In this document: positions 1 to 14,400 of the stretch, in pieces
Position numbering within the stretch: the stretch's first letter is position 1
Layout: each line of letters starts with the position of its first letter
NCBI RefSeq assembly: GCF_963662255.1
Contig: NC_085055.1
Coordinates: 21,632,204-21,696,203, forward strand
Direction of reading: 5' to 3'
DNA: 64,000 bases
From: Cinclus cinclus
Taxonomy: Eukaryota > Chordata > Aves > Passeriformes > Cinclidae
Notes under the pieces: model-generated
What the model was told of the DNA's origin: nothing
What the model saw: the letters and a program-made list of their open reading frames with translations, nothing else
Databases searched by the model: none
Program-made: the position numbers and the translations under genes

Positions 1-789
1 TGCTGCTGCCTGCTTTGTCCTCTCTGGGGTGGGTCTGACCAATGGCCCCCTCTGCTTCTACAACACCACCGAGCTCGGCCTCAGGCACGGAGCCCTCTGG
101 GGCTACCCCTTCCTGGATGCCATTGACCAGGGGCCTGATGCCAGGTGAGGGGCTAAATCATAATTTCCTCATCAATTTATTGCTAATTAAGTGGATTAAT
201 TAAGGTGGTGGGGTGGTGGGTGATGCAAGACCCTCATAGCTCAAGGTGTGCTCACTTTCTATGGATTTCTACACGGTGCTTTCCATCTTCATCAGCCCTC
301 CTAACCCTGCTCATCCTCTAGATGAACGTGGGATGTCTGGGGGATACTGCATGTATTGGTGTTTCAGCACATAAAGGAGCTCCAAGAGAGCTGAAGGGGG
401 ACTGTGGAAAAGGGCATGGAGTTACAGGGCAAGGAGGAATGGCTTCCCATGGACAGAGAGTACATTTATGGTGGATAGGGATAAGAAATTCTTCCCTGGG
501 AGGGAGGTGAGGCCCTGGTACAGGGATGTCTGGGGGTTACTGCGTGGTAGAAAACGATGGGATTCTGGACCTGCTGCAGCTTCTCCCCTTCCTGTCACAC
601 AGGGCTGACAACTACCTGTACAATCGGAGAACCTGGAGCATCTGCCTGGAGCCTGAGGGCATTGTCACCTGGCACGTGGTCCTGTTCTCCCTCCTGCTGC
701 TCATCAGTGTGGCCGAGATGGTGCTGGCCTTGCTCCAGATCCTCAATGGCTGCCTCGGCTGCCTCTGTGGCTTCTGTGAGGGGAAGTAG
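1..789 (+). CDS. Transmembrane 4 L6 family member (3' part of gene)
   Basis: This is the 3' part of a four-transmembrane L6-family protein; the start lies outside the window. Two coding segments are seen, 1-144 (frame from base 2, ending AG before GTGAGG) and 603-789 (after CACACAG, completing an Arg codon, stop TAG 787-789). The first segment ends in the large extracellular loop (NGPLCFYNTT with a possible N-glycosylation site, then LWGYPF). The second segment gives the conserved loop end (NYLYN, then W and C) and the last membrane helix (VTWHVVLFSLLLLISVAEM), followed by NGCLGCLCGFC, a Cys-rich juxtamembrane tail seen in TM4SF1/4/18/19-type proteins and likely palmitoylated. L6 proteins act in membrane microdomains with integrins and other partners. 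The segments do not let me name the paralogue. Intron 145-602 holds only a weak CR1-like fragment. Confidence 0.8.
476..535 (+). repeat. CR1 fragment (short)
   Basis: GGATAAGAAATTCTTCCCTGGGAGG followed by GAGGCCCTGGTACAGGG resembles the CR1 3' region in sense. Short and weak. Confidence 0.4.
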
Positions 790-2226
790 AGCCTGATGGT
801 GGTGCCAGGAGGCTGCTGCTTGGAGGAGGTGTCAGCCCAGGTGTCACCTGGTTGCTGGCCCACGCCACGGAGAGGGCACAGCGGGAACTGTGACACCAGC
901 TCAATGCAAGAGCCCTGTGTGAGATGGACAGAGCCTCTGTGGGGGACAGACACCCCAGGTGTTGAAGCAGCTCATGGGGCTGATGTGCCAAGGGCTGTTC
1001 CTGTGCAGATCCCCTGGCTCAGGCCATGTCCCTTCTCTTGGGGTTGGTGGCCATTTGGGGTTGGAAACTGGCCCAGAAAGGGATGGAGGTGAGAACCTGG
1101 CTTCCAGCACCCCAGCATGAACCCAGCAGCTGCCTCGGCCACTCCTCCTGATACTGAAATGAGGCAGAGAACCAATTTTCTACTGTAACACAGGTTGAAG
1201 CATTAGAAAGCAGGCATTCTTTATCACAGAGCTGGACACATGCAGGATATCTCCTCTAATCGAATGGATATTTGTTCCATCATGATCAGACAGATTCATT
1301 ACAAGGGACTTCCTAGAGAATACATAAACATCACTTTTCCTAGAACCAATTTACATGCCTCCACTCCTTCCTGGAAGTCCTGTTCGCTACAGGGATATCT
1401 GGTGGTTGTACTCAATGAGTGCCCCAGTATTGTCACATTGCCTTGGACTTCTCTCTGTTTCTTGTTACATAACTTTGCCACAAAAGTCACTATGTTCCTC
1501 ATTACCCGTTTCTCCCCTGGTTCCAGCTGTGTTTAGCATCCTGTGTGGCTACTTTTACACCCTTTTATCTCACCTGCTAGTTAGTCTTTATGTTCTATTT
1601 TGCAATTTCAAGGGAACTGAAAATTTCTATTTTCCACGTTGTCTGTCACTTGTCAGCTTCTACCCGCTCCAGTGGAAAATGAGACAGGGTGGTGTCACAG
1701 ACTGCAGAGCTGGACACTTTTGTTAATCAGTTGATATTTAGGGCAGATGAGCTGGTGTTTGTCACCTGCACAGGGCAGGACAGTTGAAGGAAGCCCAAGG
1801 AGCTGAGCTGGGGCATTTGGATGGAGTCGTGCTGGGGGAGGCAGAGCTGGAATTGAGGGGTATGCCCAAAAAGTTCACCTACACACAAGTGTAAGGAGCA
1901 GCTGCTGCTCATCCCTGGGAGCAGGACCCCACTCCTGTGCTCAACCCCCTCCCATAACCTTTACAGGACCCAGCGTGGGCCCGAGCCTGCCCGTGCTGGG
2001 AGGGGGTTTGGTCCCCAGACTGACAAGGGTCACAGGAGAGCAGTGATGGCCATGGCACATTAAAAAAAACAAATTCCAGACCAGACAAAACAGTTACTGG
2101 GCCATTGGGGTGGTTGAACTCCAGCTGGCACCTGAGCACCATCCAGCCACTCACTCCCATCCTGTGTGAGGGGGAGAGAATCAGAGGGGTAAAAGTGAGA
2201 CATCTCCTGTGTTGACATAAAAACAC
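790..2226 (+). other. 3' UTR of the L6 gene and spacer to NEU4
   Basis: No convincing reading frame is present. The stretch is probably the 3' UTR of the L6 gene, because the first good plus-strand AATAAA lies at 2248-2253. Short open frames at 1240-1726 have no recognisable domain and composition like noncoding sequence. Confidence 0.4.
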
Positions 2227-2253
2227 TTTAATAACTGAAATAATAATAATAAA
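2227..2253. terminator. Overlapping convergent poly(A) signals (L6 gene + / NEU4 -)
   Basis: TTTAAT at 2227-2232 reads ATTAAA on the minus strand, downstream of the NEU4 stop at 2884. AATAAA at 2248-2253 reads on the plus strand, downstream of the L6-gene stop. The two genes are tail to tail, so their 3' ends probably overlap by a few tens of bases. This is inferred from hexamers only. Confidence 0.4.
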
Positions 2254-2883
2254 TTGAATGAAAAGGAAAATAATGAAGGAGAACTAAAAGCCTAGACAGA
2301 CAAGTAATGCAACACAAACATTTCTTTATCATCAGCCCGAGTATAAAACCCAGCCCAATCCCAGCTACGATGAAGGAATGGAACTCTACCCCAGCCCAAA
2401 CCCTCACAACGATTTCAGAGACACCATTGAGAAAAAGTCTTTTCATGAAAAAGAAAGAATTTGACATCATGTACCATATTTATATAGCATAACTATTTAT
2501 AACAAGGGGAGGAAAGCCCTCAGAGCATGGTGGTGGTACCAGGTATGGCACAGCTGGAGCACCACATCCCCCTGAGCCAGCACATGGCACATAGGGACGG
2601 CACAGGGTACCCCTGGCACTGCTGCTGTTGCCCCCTAGTATCTGTTTCCAGAGGTGGCTCTTGCTTGGAGAGGAGCCTGGGGCTGGGCTTGGGGCAAAAC
2701 CCTCCCCACCCAACCAAAACAGAATTTAAAAAATAGCAGTAAAAATGAGAGAAAACCCAGTGTGGGGACAGTAACACACCTCTGCGGGATGTGGCCATGC
2801 TGGATGGTGGCAGGAGCCAGCCTGCGGGTTGATGCTCCAGGATGCAGCACTGGGGTGGTGCGGGGAGCTGACCTGGGCTGGCT

Positions 2884-5264
<2,381 letters not shown>

Positions 5265-5379
5265 TCAGGAGCAGGGGCTGAGGTGGAGAGGGGCTGAGTG
5301 CGTGCTGGCAAGTCACCACAGCTCAGAGGTGGGTCAGGGCACAGGGCAACCAGCAAGGAGGCTGACCTGGGGACCCCGA

Positions 5380-5406
5380 AATAAAATGAAATAAAATGAA
5401 TTTGAC
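5380..5406. repeat. Short AT-rich (AAATAAAATG)n repeat
   Basis: Two and a half copies of a 10-bp AAATAAAATG unit. It lies just upstream of the NEU4 coding start within the presumed first intron. Confidence 0.6.
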
Positions 5407-5878
5407 CTTTAAGATGCTTATCTGGAAAATCACGGCAAAGAGCAGGGTGAGACCTGCAGCTCCATGCCCTCTTCTAGCCGGCATTGGGAGGGCAGAGCCG
5501 GCGAGACCTCCGGAGCAGTCCAGGCTCACTGTGACAAGGTCAGGGAGCGTCTGCGCCCCTGCTGCCTCCAGTGCAACGGAGCCAGCTGGCCCCTTGTTCC
5601 CCCTCCTCTGCGGGGGGAACCTGAGGTGCACAGCACGGACAGTGGGGTCCCCAGCCGGGCTGTCCCTGCGGCAGCGGGTGAGAGCTGTTCCCAAATGCCC
5701 TTCCTTCAGACAGGTCAGCAGTCCCCAGCTTACATGCCCCTGCGTTTCCCTAGAGATTATCACCACAGAAGGAGACGGGCATCCACGCCACGCTCAGCTG
5801 GAGCAGTCACTCTCACCTGTGGTTTTATCAGGAGCTTTTGCTGATTCAACACCCCCCGGAGAAAGTGAAGGCACTCAC

Positions 5879-6010
5879 CGGGTCCTGCTCAGCTGGAGTA
5901 TCCTCTCCGTCCCCCGGCCCCAGCACGGAATAACTCCGGCTGTCGCCGTGGCCGGCTTTCTGCAGAGCTGTCGCCTCACTGCTCCGCCGCCATCCCCGCC
6001 CCTCGCAGGG
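5879..6010 (-). promoter_or_regulatory. Candidate NEU4 noncoding first exon and CpG-rich promoter
   Basis: On the minus strand a GC-rich segment ends CAGGACCCG followed by the strong donor GTGAGTGCC, with the exon end at 5879. It could splice to the acceptor just before the NEU4 start (exon from 5137). CpG content is raised from about 5930 to 6170. The 5' limit is arbitrary; no TATA box was seen. Confidence 0.4.
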
Positions 6011-6224
6011 TCCCCCCTCCGATGGGTCACGGGGCTCCCACGGCGGTGCCCGGCGAGAATCCCTGAGTCAGCAGCGGCGCTGCTAAGGGGCCGGGGCACA
6101 AAGGACCGGGCAGAGCCAGGGGCCCCGCGGCTGCCGAGCCGCCTTGCTCGGACCTCCGGGAGGGGAAGCAAGGGGATCCGTGTCCATGTTCACCACAGTT
6201 CATCCCGTGAGCTCCCCAGCCTGG

Positions 6225-6425
6225 GAGCTGTGGTCCAGAGGGTCCCGGCCCTCCCAGGACCCCCAACCTTCCGTGGACCCCCCAGCCCTCCCAGCCTTTC
6301 TAGGATCCTCAGCCTTCCCAGTACCCCAGCCCTTGCAGGACCCCCAGAATTTCCAGGATCCCCAGCACCACAGAATCCACAAACTTCCCAGGAACCCCAT
6401 TCCTCGCAGGACCCCAAACTGCACA
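6225..6425. repeat. Degenerate CCCAG/CAGGACCCC minisatellite
   Basis: Runs of CAGGACCCCC, CCCAGCC and CCAGGATCC recur at roughly 14-28-bp spacing on the plus strand. The array is imperfect and pyrimidine-biased, and long open frames arise through it on both strands as a by-product. No protein is implied. Confidence 0.6.
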
Positions 6426-6429
6426 TAGA

Positions 6430-7723
6430 TCAGCCATTATACCTATATTCCAATATTCCATCTCTGTGATCAGTTTAGCTAAAAGGGCTTAACAAAATTC
6501 ACAGGGAAAATCAAGGATCAGAAACTCCAAGGGGAAAACTGAGGCAGAAGCTGCAGAACCACCTGGGAAGAGCCCCTGGGATGGCCCAGGGTGACCACGT
6601 GTGGCTCCAGCAGCTCTGCCTGGCTGCCACAAAAGCCTCCCAAGCCTTGGGTTAATTTTAGAGAGGGTTCCTGTAACATGGGGCTATGAAAGTGCTGTTA
6701 ATCTTTGTTAACAGATTAAGTGCTGTTAACCTGGGCTGGTTAACCCCTGCCTCAGCTGCTAAACACAGCTGAGGAAAATCCTGGCTCTGCTTCTCACCCC
6801 TCTCCCCCTGACAGTGTCACAGACAAAACCCCAGCGTTTTAAAGCTGAGCCAGCATCTACTCCTTCAGGTGCTGGTCAGGGTAGCAGCAGGGACCTGGAT
6901 GCACCAGTGTGCCCAAAGCTGTGCCTCATTCCATCCTCTCCTAATCCATGCTAGAGGGTTTGGTCACCACAGCAAGGGAAGCTCCAAAAAAGCATCTGCT
7001 GATGAAGCGGAAGCTGCACCTAAAGGAACATCCGTATCCAGGGACCCTTGCCTGAGAATGAGGGGCAAAACCACAAAACCTCCTCCCAGGGGAGCACCAA
7101 TCTCTCCCACATGGGACAGAGGCCCATTCACCTGGTGACACATGTGAGAGGCACAGCTTACATGCCACTGGGCAAGGCAGGCAGCCTTGGGATGCCAGGC
7201 AGCAGGATGCTTGGGACACCCACACCAAAGGCAGCTCCAGCAGCGTGCAGTGGTTAGTCCTCACTGAGTGTGGATGCTGCTGGATGGGACACCCACCATC
7301 TCTCCTGCTTCTTCAAGCACTGTGTCCCCTTGTCACACTCCCCTCACTTCCCTCCCCCTCCCCTTAAACCCTCCAAAATCAGGACTTGCTCCAATGAACT
7401 GTGACCAGACTGATGTAATGATGGATATCAAATAAAATCAAATGTAGGCAAATGATCATGCTCGTGATTAATGATTAAGAGACTGGAATGTCTTGGTCAG
7501 CTGCAGCCAGCCTGGCTCCCTCCAGCTGGGAGCAAGCAGGTGGGATCACCCAGGATCTAGTCAATGCAAAGCCTTTGGCTCAAGGTCCCCAAAAAGAGAC
7601 CAACCACCAACTTGATGACCCTAAACAAAACCCCCCACTGCCTTCCCCTCCTGTACAAGAGTTCTGTGGGTCAGTTACCAGTCAGACAAAGTGGTGGGAA
7701 GCCACAGTGGGTTGCCACATGTC
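6430..7723. other. Spacer between NEU4 and GAL3ST2
   Basis: No gene was recognised. Includes the presumed 3' UTR of GAL3ST2 next to 7723. Open frames at 6869-7264 and 7488-7936 look like chance or like antisense of GAL3ST2. No clear minus-strand AATAAA was found. Confidence 0.4.
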
Positions 7724-9438
7724 CTAGTTGGACACTGGGAGCTGGACACTCCTCTCCTGGAGGTTGGTCCACAGCAATGGCAATCCCACCTCTTTCCTCT
7801 TTTTGTGGGGGTGTTGTACAGCATAGAGGTAGGATGTGTACTGGAGCTCTGGCATGACCATTCTCTGGCAGGTTCTCAGAGTCCTGTTGTCCAAGTCTTG
7901 TTTGAGGTTGTAACCCAGGATATTTGCAGCCCCTGACTGGAAAGGCAGGAGAGCTTTATTCCTGATTTCATCCTTTCTCACTGCCTCCTGTTCTGAGAGA
8001 CAAGTCTCCATGAGCTCCTTCTGTCTGGTCCTCAGGTGATCCACCTCCTTTTCCAGCACCTCAAGCCCTATGGTCTCCTCAATTCTTCTCCAGAAGCTCT
8101 GGTTGAAATGCACGTAGAGCTTCCAGTCCAGCGAGCACCACGCTTTTATCTGCTCCTCGCTTTCCGGTGTCAACATCTGGACAGTGTCCTGGCTTCTGGA
8201 ATTGAGCTTGAAGTAAATCACATCATCCAGATCCCAGCACAAAGCATGCTTCAAGAGGATCATGGACTCATCAAAGTAGTCTGCTATCAAGATGAGGTGG
8301 AAGTTCTGCTCGATCTCCTCTAGGACAGCCTGGGTGTACTTGGTGTCATCCTCTGCGTTGTTATTATAGCCAAAGTCAAACCACATGATATTCCTGGCGT
8401 AGATGTTTTCCCTGTAATCTGCTGGGTGGTAATATTTTGTGGGTGATGCCAGGAACTCATTCACATTCTTGGAGCTCCTGAAGGCAGGCACATTGTTCTT
8501 GTAGTAGATGTAGGAAGACTCCAGCAGAGGAATGGGGTTCCTCAGGATGGAGAAGTAGAAGGTGTTGGCTGCCATCACCCTTTTTACCTATTTGTGGGAG
8601 GAAGAAGAGGTTAGTCCTGTCCCAACCAAGTTTCTCCTTAGGTGCCATGGCTCTGTCTTACCTCCAAGGGGTTAAACCGCAGGTGGTTGCACATGATGTT
8701 GTAATTTTGGCCTATGGTTTTAAAACCCTCCACAAAGTGGGCCACGAAAGTCCTTGGGTATCCCAGGTGGAAGAGCTGGTCAGCAGGGAGGGCGACAGTG
8801 AGGTTGTACCTCTCTGCAAACCTGAACATGATGTTGAGCACAGTGCTGCTGGCAGTCTTGTGGGTTTTGAGGAACATGACGTTTGTCTTGGCATGGCACA
8901 GAGTGGGAGGGATCAGCAGCTCCTCATGGCTCTTTGACATTCTGCAGGAAGGCAACAGATGGGGCAAAGAGACTCTCTGGTGCTGCACCCCATCTCTGAG
9001 ACCTGGCAAAGCCAAACCCAGGTGCTTCTCTGACCCCATACCTGCAGCTGGTCCAAGGCTGCATCCAAATCAGCCCCAACCCTCCAGTGTAGACGGTTTT
9101 CCCTTAGGGGGATTCTCACTTACCAAAGACTTCAGCTCAATCCCCTTTTCCCACACAGCTGATTTTGTCCCAAAGAGGCTGGGCTTCAGCTAACTTGACT
9201 CCTCCCCCAAGCATGGATCTAGAACCCAGTTTTGGGCTACCACCCTTTGAGCTTAATCCAAGCCTCATGATAAATAAATCAGGTGTCAGAGCTCATGTGG
9301 CAGCTGCTCCAGGCACAGGAAACTGTGCAACCTTGCTTCTGCCTCACTCACCTGTAATTCTTATTCTTCATATGGAAGAAACCTGAGAGGCAGGTAAGTC
9401 CCAGGCAGAGGCCAAAAATGATGAGACACCTGACATGC
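7724..9438 (-). CDS. GAL3ST2: Galactose-3-O-sulfotransferase 2 (start exon not found)
   Basis: Golgi type II enzyme that moves sulfate from PAPS to the 3-OH of terminal beta-galactose on O- and N-glycans. Three coding exons are seen on the minus strand: 9438-9352, 8941-8662 and 8587-7724. Their phases join (one leading base, then 2+1, then 0). The first encodes the signal-anchor helix ([18 protein letters not shown]). The second holds the 5'-phosphosulfate loop [10 protein letters not shown]. The third opens with the 3'-phosphate motif FSILRNP and runs to LPVSN at the stop. About 409 residues are visible; human GAL3ST2 has 398. The initiating ATG should be in a short exon above 9438 ending in phase 2; I could not place it. 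Its position between NEU4 and D2HGDH matches the human locus, which separates it from the other GAL3ST paralogues. Confidence 0.92.
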
Positions 9439-10069
9439 CTGGGAAAAAAAACAGAGTTTTGGTGGATTTTTATCCAATAGTCTTTCCCCAAACCACCACA
9501 TTTTGCACCTTGCCCTCGGGAGCTTTATTCATTGTGAGCAGTTTTGTATCTCAGTTTTGGCAGCCACCTTTGGAAGCCGAGCTGTGCCAGCAGCTCTGGT
9601 GTTAAGAGGCAAGACAGTGAGAAACTGCACTTGCACTATTTCTCTCCTAATTTTGGCCTTTAGCAAGACACAGTGTGCCTCAGGCAGAGCCTAGCTCTTC
9701 CCACAGCCTCCTGCTCTGCTTGGCTGCCTTTTGTTTTGCTTTTCTTTTTGGTTTTCTGGGGCTTTAGAGCTTATTCACTATTCAAACTCCTAGATTATTC
9801 ACCAGAAAACGAGCCCTTTGTAGGGGTATAAAGACTTCCCTGGTGAGAAACCTGAGCAGCTCCTGTAATCACATCACTCCAGAAGATGGGGATTGGAAAA
9901 AACCCGCTAAACTGAGGTTCTTTTGCAATACAATTATGATTTTTCCATACAGAAAATCAAATAACCCAAAAGCACCTGTAATGGATTTATTACATCCCAC
10001 TTTCAAAAGGTGGGGTGGATAATGATGAGGGAGGAGTCTTTTCCAGTACTAATTAAGCAATCTCAATGT

Positions 10070-10150
10070 ATCAAGGTGTCCCTGCACATTGCAGGGGCTT
10101 GGAACAGGATGGTCTTTAATGTCCCTTCCAACTCAAACCATCCTATGGGG
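10070..10150 (+). repeat. CR1 LINE 3' terminal fragment
   Basis: TTGCAGGGGCTTGGAACAGG then GGTCTTTAATGTCCCTTCCA and AAACCATCCTATGG match the CR1 3' end. Confidence 0.6.
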
Positions 10151-11395
10151 TACCATGATCATCACCACTGCACTCCAGCTGGGACAGAGAGAGGATCTTT
10201 TGCAAGTTTTATTCCCTCTAAAAAGGAATTTTTCACCACCAAGTTTGATCTGACTTCTCTCATCCTAGATGCTTTTTTAGCTCTCTGTGAATCTCATGTT
10301 TGCAGACATGCCCAAAATGCAGCAGATCAGGCTTTACACTGTTTTGAGAAGATATAATCCCAATTTACAGCATAGTATGGTCACACCTGTGGCTTCCACT
10401 CTCCAAAGGGAGCAAGCAAGCTTTCAATCCTTCCTCCAAGAGCCCTTCCTAAAACCAGGGAAGACCCCCAGCCATAGCTGGTACCAACCTGTGACGTGAA
10501 TTTGCAGCACAGCTTCTGCACAAAGAGTTTCAAGACAGACGTGCAGGCAAGATTTCATCGGGATTTCATTATTTTTTGGCCCCAGGCCTGTTAGGGGGAT
10601 GCGAGTGGGACAATCCCCTGTCCTTGGACATGAGATGGGAGAAGAAAGGCAGAGGAGCCCAAGGACAGCGAGCAGGCTGCATACAGCCCCTGTGCCAATC
10701 TTCTTGGTCTTTAATTTAAACTGAAGCTGCCATACGTGTGATGGTTTTCCAAAGCACATCACCCTGCCTGCCTGGAGGTCCTTCCTCAGCTGACATCCTC
10801 CTGCTGCACCTTTTGTGTTGAGTTTAGTGGGTGCAGTAACAGTCCATTGATTAATTTAGGTAGTGTCCCCAAAATGGCAACTCTGAATGAAGTTTTATGG
10901 GGGCAAACAAATCACATACACCCAGAATCATCCTGAAGGCAGATCCAGATCACAATATGCTCTAGAAGAACTATCAATCCATTCTGCTGCAAGAAGACAA
11001 GCTCTGCAGACCTCTGCACCTTATCACCTCAAGACATCCCACAATATTTTAATAGCTGTATAGTTAAATAAAGGATTACACAGTGCCATTCTGACACATT
11101 CAGCACGCTGAGCTCATCTCCAGCCTAACTGTATGCCCCCAGTAGACCCATTTTGTCTGGATGTGCCCCAAACCAAACAACAGCTAGATTTAGTCCTGGA
11201 GACACAGGGAGGAATGAAAGTTTAATTTATCTAGGCCCAAACTCTGGTTACTTCCTGGAATGGTCAGTTTTAAGGAGCAAGAGTGACTGATCTCTGCAGA
11301 ACATGGTCCATGCAGGTACCAGTCCCCATGCAGAAACGTCAGGCTTCCTGTCATAGGGGTGAAGAACAATACGTTATCATAGCATGGTACTTGTT

Positions 11396-11478
11396 CCTGG
11401 GAAGGGAAGGGAAGGGAAGGGAAGGGAAGGGAAGGGAAGGGAAGGGAAGGGAAGGGAAGGGAAGGGAAGGGAAGGGAA
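11396..11478. repeat. (GGGAA)n pentanucleotide microsatellite
   Basis: About sixteen uninterrupted GGGAA units on the plus strand (CCCTT-type on the minus). It creates long repeat-coded open frames in several phases, which are not genes. Confidence 0.95.
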
Positions 11479-14400
11479 TCTGCCTTCCAGCCCAGGGAAT
11501 AAGCAGGGAGTTGTGACATGGAGGGAACTCTCCTGAACCTCAGCCCAGCAAAGGTGAGTGAGGAATGTGTCCAGTGAAAGAGATGAGGGCAGGGATTGAG
11601 ATGATCCCCAGGGAGAAGTGTGGGAAAATGGAGACCCTGGGGATGAGAGGAGGGTTGCAGGTACACAGGGTGTAGGCCAGTGCATTGGGGAAGTCCTGTG
11701 CCTGACCACTGCAGGACTTTTGTCCCCATCCCCCCTGGGCTCAACCACCCACAGTTGCACTTGCAGGACTGTCACTGGCTGCAGTGTGACATCCCCACAC
11801 ACACTGTGGAATAAAGAGGCTGAATAAACGAATCTCTCACGGAGCAAACTGATGGCACCTTTCCCTCCTCTTACATCCCCCATCACATCTTGTGCTTGGA
11901 AACAAATGAGCTCTTGAAATGTTTCAGGGTTTTCACTGACAGGAGGTGTGTAGAATCATCACCTGGAGCATACACAGTTTTGAACACAGTGTGACTGCTC
12001 TCCCAGAAAACAGCACAGGGTCAGTGTGAGATTTGCTACCAGACCTTGATGCCAGTACTCATTCCAGAATGTGTAAGACATGACAACTGTTTGAAAGTCT
12101 GCAGAGGACGATTACATTTCAGACTCTCTGTGCTCCAAATGCATGTCATGGAAATTATGAGAATATCAAGAAGCATTTGGAAAATGCTCTCACACACTTG
12201 GTGTGGTATTTGGGACTGTCCTTTGCAGGACCAGGAGTTGCACTCGATGAGCAGCTCAGAATTCCAGCTCAGAATATTCTGATTCAATGCCTGCACTGGG
12301 GTTTCACCCTGCATGGCCCCCACTACCCTACCACATCTCTGTGGGAGCCTTAAACTGTGTTCCCTTAATGTCACATACCCCCCTTTGTCACAACACCTGC
12401 ACAGCATCATGGAATTGTTTAGGTTGCAAAAGTCCTCTAAGATCTGGTGATGCAAAGCTCAAAAGAGAAAGCCCCAACTCGAATGTTGTGCTGAAGTTAC
12501 CTGAATGAGCCTGGATGACCTTTAAGAAGCACTTGGGAGCTGACTGCTACGATACAAAATTCAAAGAAGCCAAAAAACCCCACAGAGCACTTGGCAGGTC
12601 TGGTGCCAGAGGTTTCACTTGCCTTTCCAGCCTGTACTGTGCCATCTCCCCTCTGGGAAGAAAACACAGAAAACCACTTCACCTAGAGCATCTATATATG
12701 CCTTCAGGCTTGGGACCCCCTTCTTGTTCCTTTGGCTTAAGCCGAAAATAACAGACATCTGCATCAAACTAACAAAGTTCTTTTCAATTAAAAAACCTCG
12801 AACACAGGCAAGAAATACTAACGGCAAAATGAATCCCTTCCCTGGAGTAAACTGTAACTAACTCTAGAGGTTATTAACAACTTCCAGGGATTACTTGAAC
12901 CAGACCTGCAAAGCAAGTTTTAGTTCAGCACCCCAAGCACCCAGCTCCCTCTGCCCTTACCTTGGAGTGCACCCAGGGCTTTTCATACTGCTGCGAACTG
13001 GGAAATATCTCCTTTGCAAATCGATTCCAGTGCCTGTTTGTCTCCTCTGGCTCTCACTGACCACGTCTCTATTTCTAGCATCCCTTCACTGCTATAAATG
13101 GCTGGGATAGGTGAGGACAAAGGGAGTGGCTAGGTGTTCCCTGGAGTGGGTGGGAGTTAATTAATAAGCCATGAAAAGCGCTGGTATGGCAGCACATCAA
13201 CACAGGTATGTGTTGCTGCCTCGGGACACAGCGTTCGCAGCAGCTTTGCCGGGAAGGAAAGGTTTAACCGGGATTCCTTAGACGGGATCGATCCCTTTCT
13301 CTCCCGGCTGCAGGAGGGAGGCGCCGGGGGCTCACAGTAGGATCCGGCAGGGGGCTAGTGGAGGGCACTGGACCTTTGTGACCCTACACAACATCACATC
13401 GCCAGGGGCCATGCTCAGTGCTGCTGTCCCTTTTATCTTCTTCTTGCTCGGTAGATAAGGACAGGAATTCCATGCCAGCCACATCTGGCAAAAGCAAATT
13501 AGGGACAACTGCAAAACTGGAATGGTGTTCACCTATGGAAAATTCCTCTTAAAACATTTAGACTTCAAACTTTTGGTAAAAATGCAATTATTGTAGCTGG
13601 AGGTTGATCTCAACAGTCTTGGCTGTATCCAGAACTTGGGAGGGCCTTGCCCCTAAAGGGGAATTATTTTATGCTTTATCTCTGGTGTTATTAACAACTG
13701 TTACAATTCATATTATGTGGGAAGTTTAGATTCCACTGAAGTTGCTGTACACCAGCACTTCACAGACCAGGTTTGATGGCTGCAGTTTGCCCTGGGAGAG
13801 CATAATCTGCCCTGCAGGTCTGGAGGTGGGGTCATCTCCCCGCTCCCCATACTGGATGAAGCCAATGCTCTCTTCATTTGGGCAACTGTCAGTTTACCAA
13901 CATCTCCCAGCCGGGATTAGGAGGGATTGAGTTGTTACTTTGGTCTTTTATAGTCATGCCATGTTCCATGCACCTCCTGGTGGTCCCCTTTCCCTCCCTA
14001 CACACAGTACCATCTTTCTAACCCTTGTATGCTGTTGGCCCAACACACCCCACTAACAGCCAAATCCTCAGCACTCCAGGATCCTTCACCTACCTTGCTA
14101 CATTTCCAGAGCACCCAAATACACAGCATTTCTTTTTAAATCACATCTTCCCCAGAGCAGCCCCAACTCCAGTTCTTACCATGATGCAGAGATTAGCAAG
14201 GTGTAGGGTTGCTTTGCTTGAGTTTCTTGGTAGAACCTGAGTCAATATGCTCTTTTATGGAGAATTTCTAGGGTTACTCTTGGCATAGCACCAGCAGCTG
14301 CTGGCAGGGGGAGCACGTTTCAGCGACCTCTTTCTCCTGTTACATTACACACGTCAGCTGTGCCATTTCTCACTCAGGAGCTGGTAGAGCCCACGGATCA

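Noticed and set aside
5396..6469. Plus-strand frame of 357 codons opposite the NEU4 5' region
   Set aside because: Pro/Ser/Arg-rich translation through CpG-rich DNA and the minisatellite; no domain, and it opposes a plausible NEU4 noncoding exon.
11190..11886. Frames encoding repeated FPSLP or GREGK peptides
   Set aside because: Direct products of the (GGGAA)n array, open in several phases.
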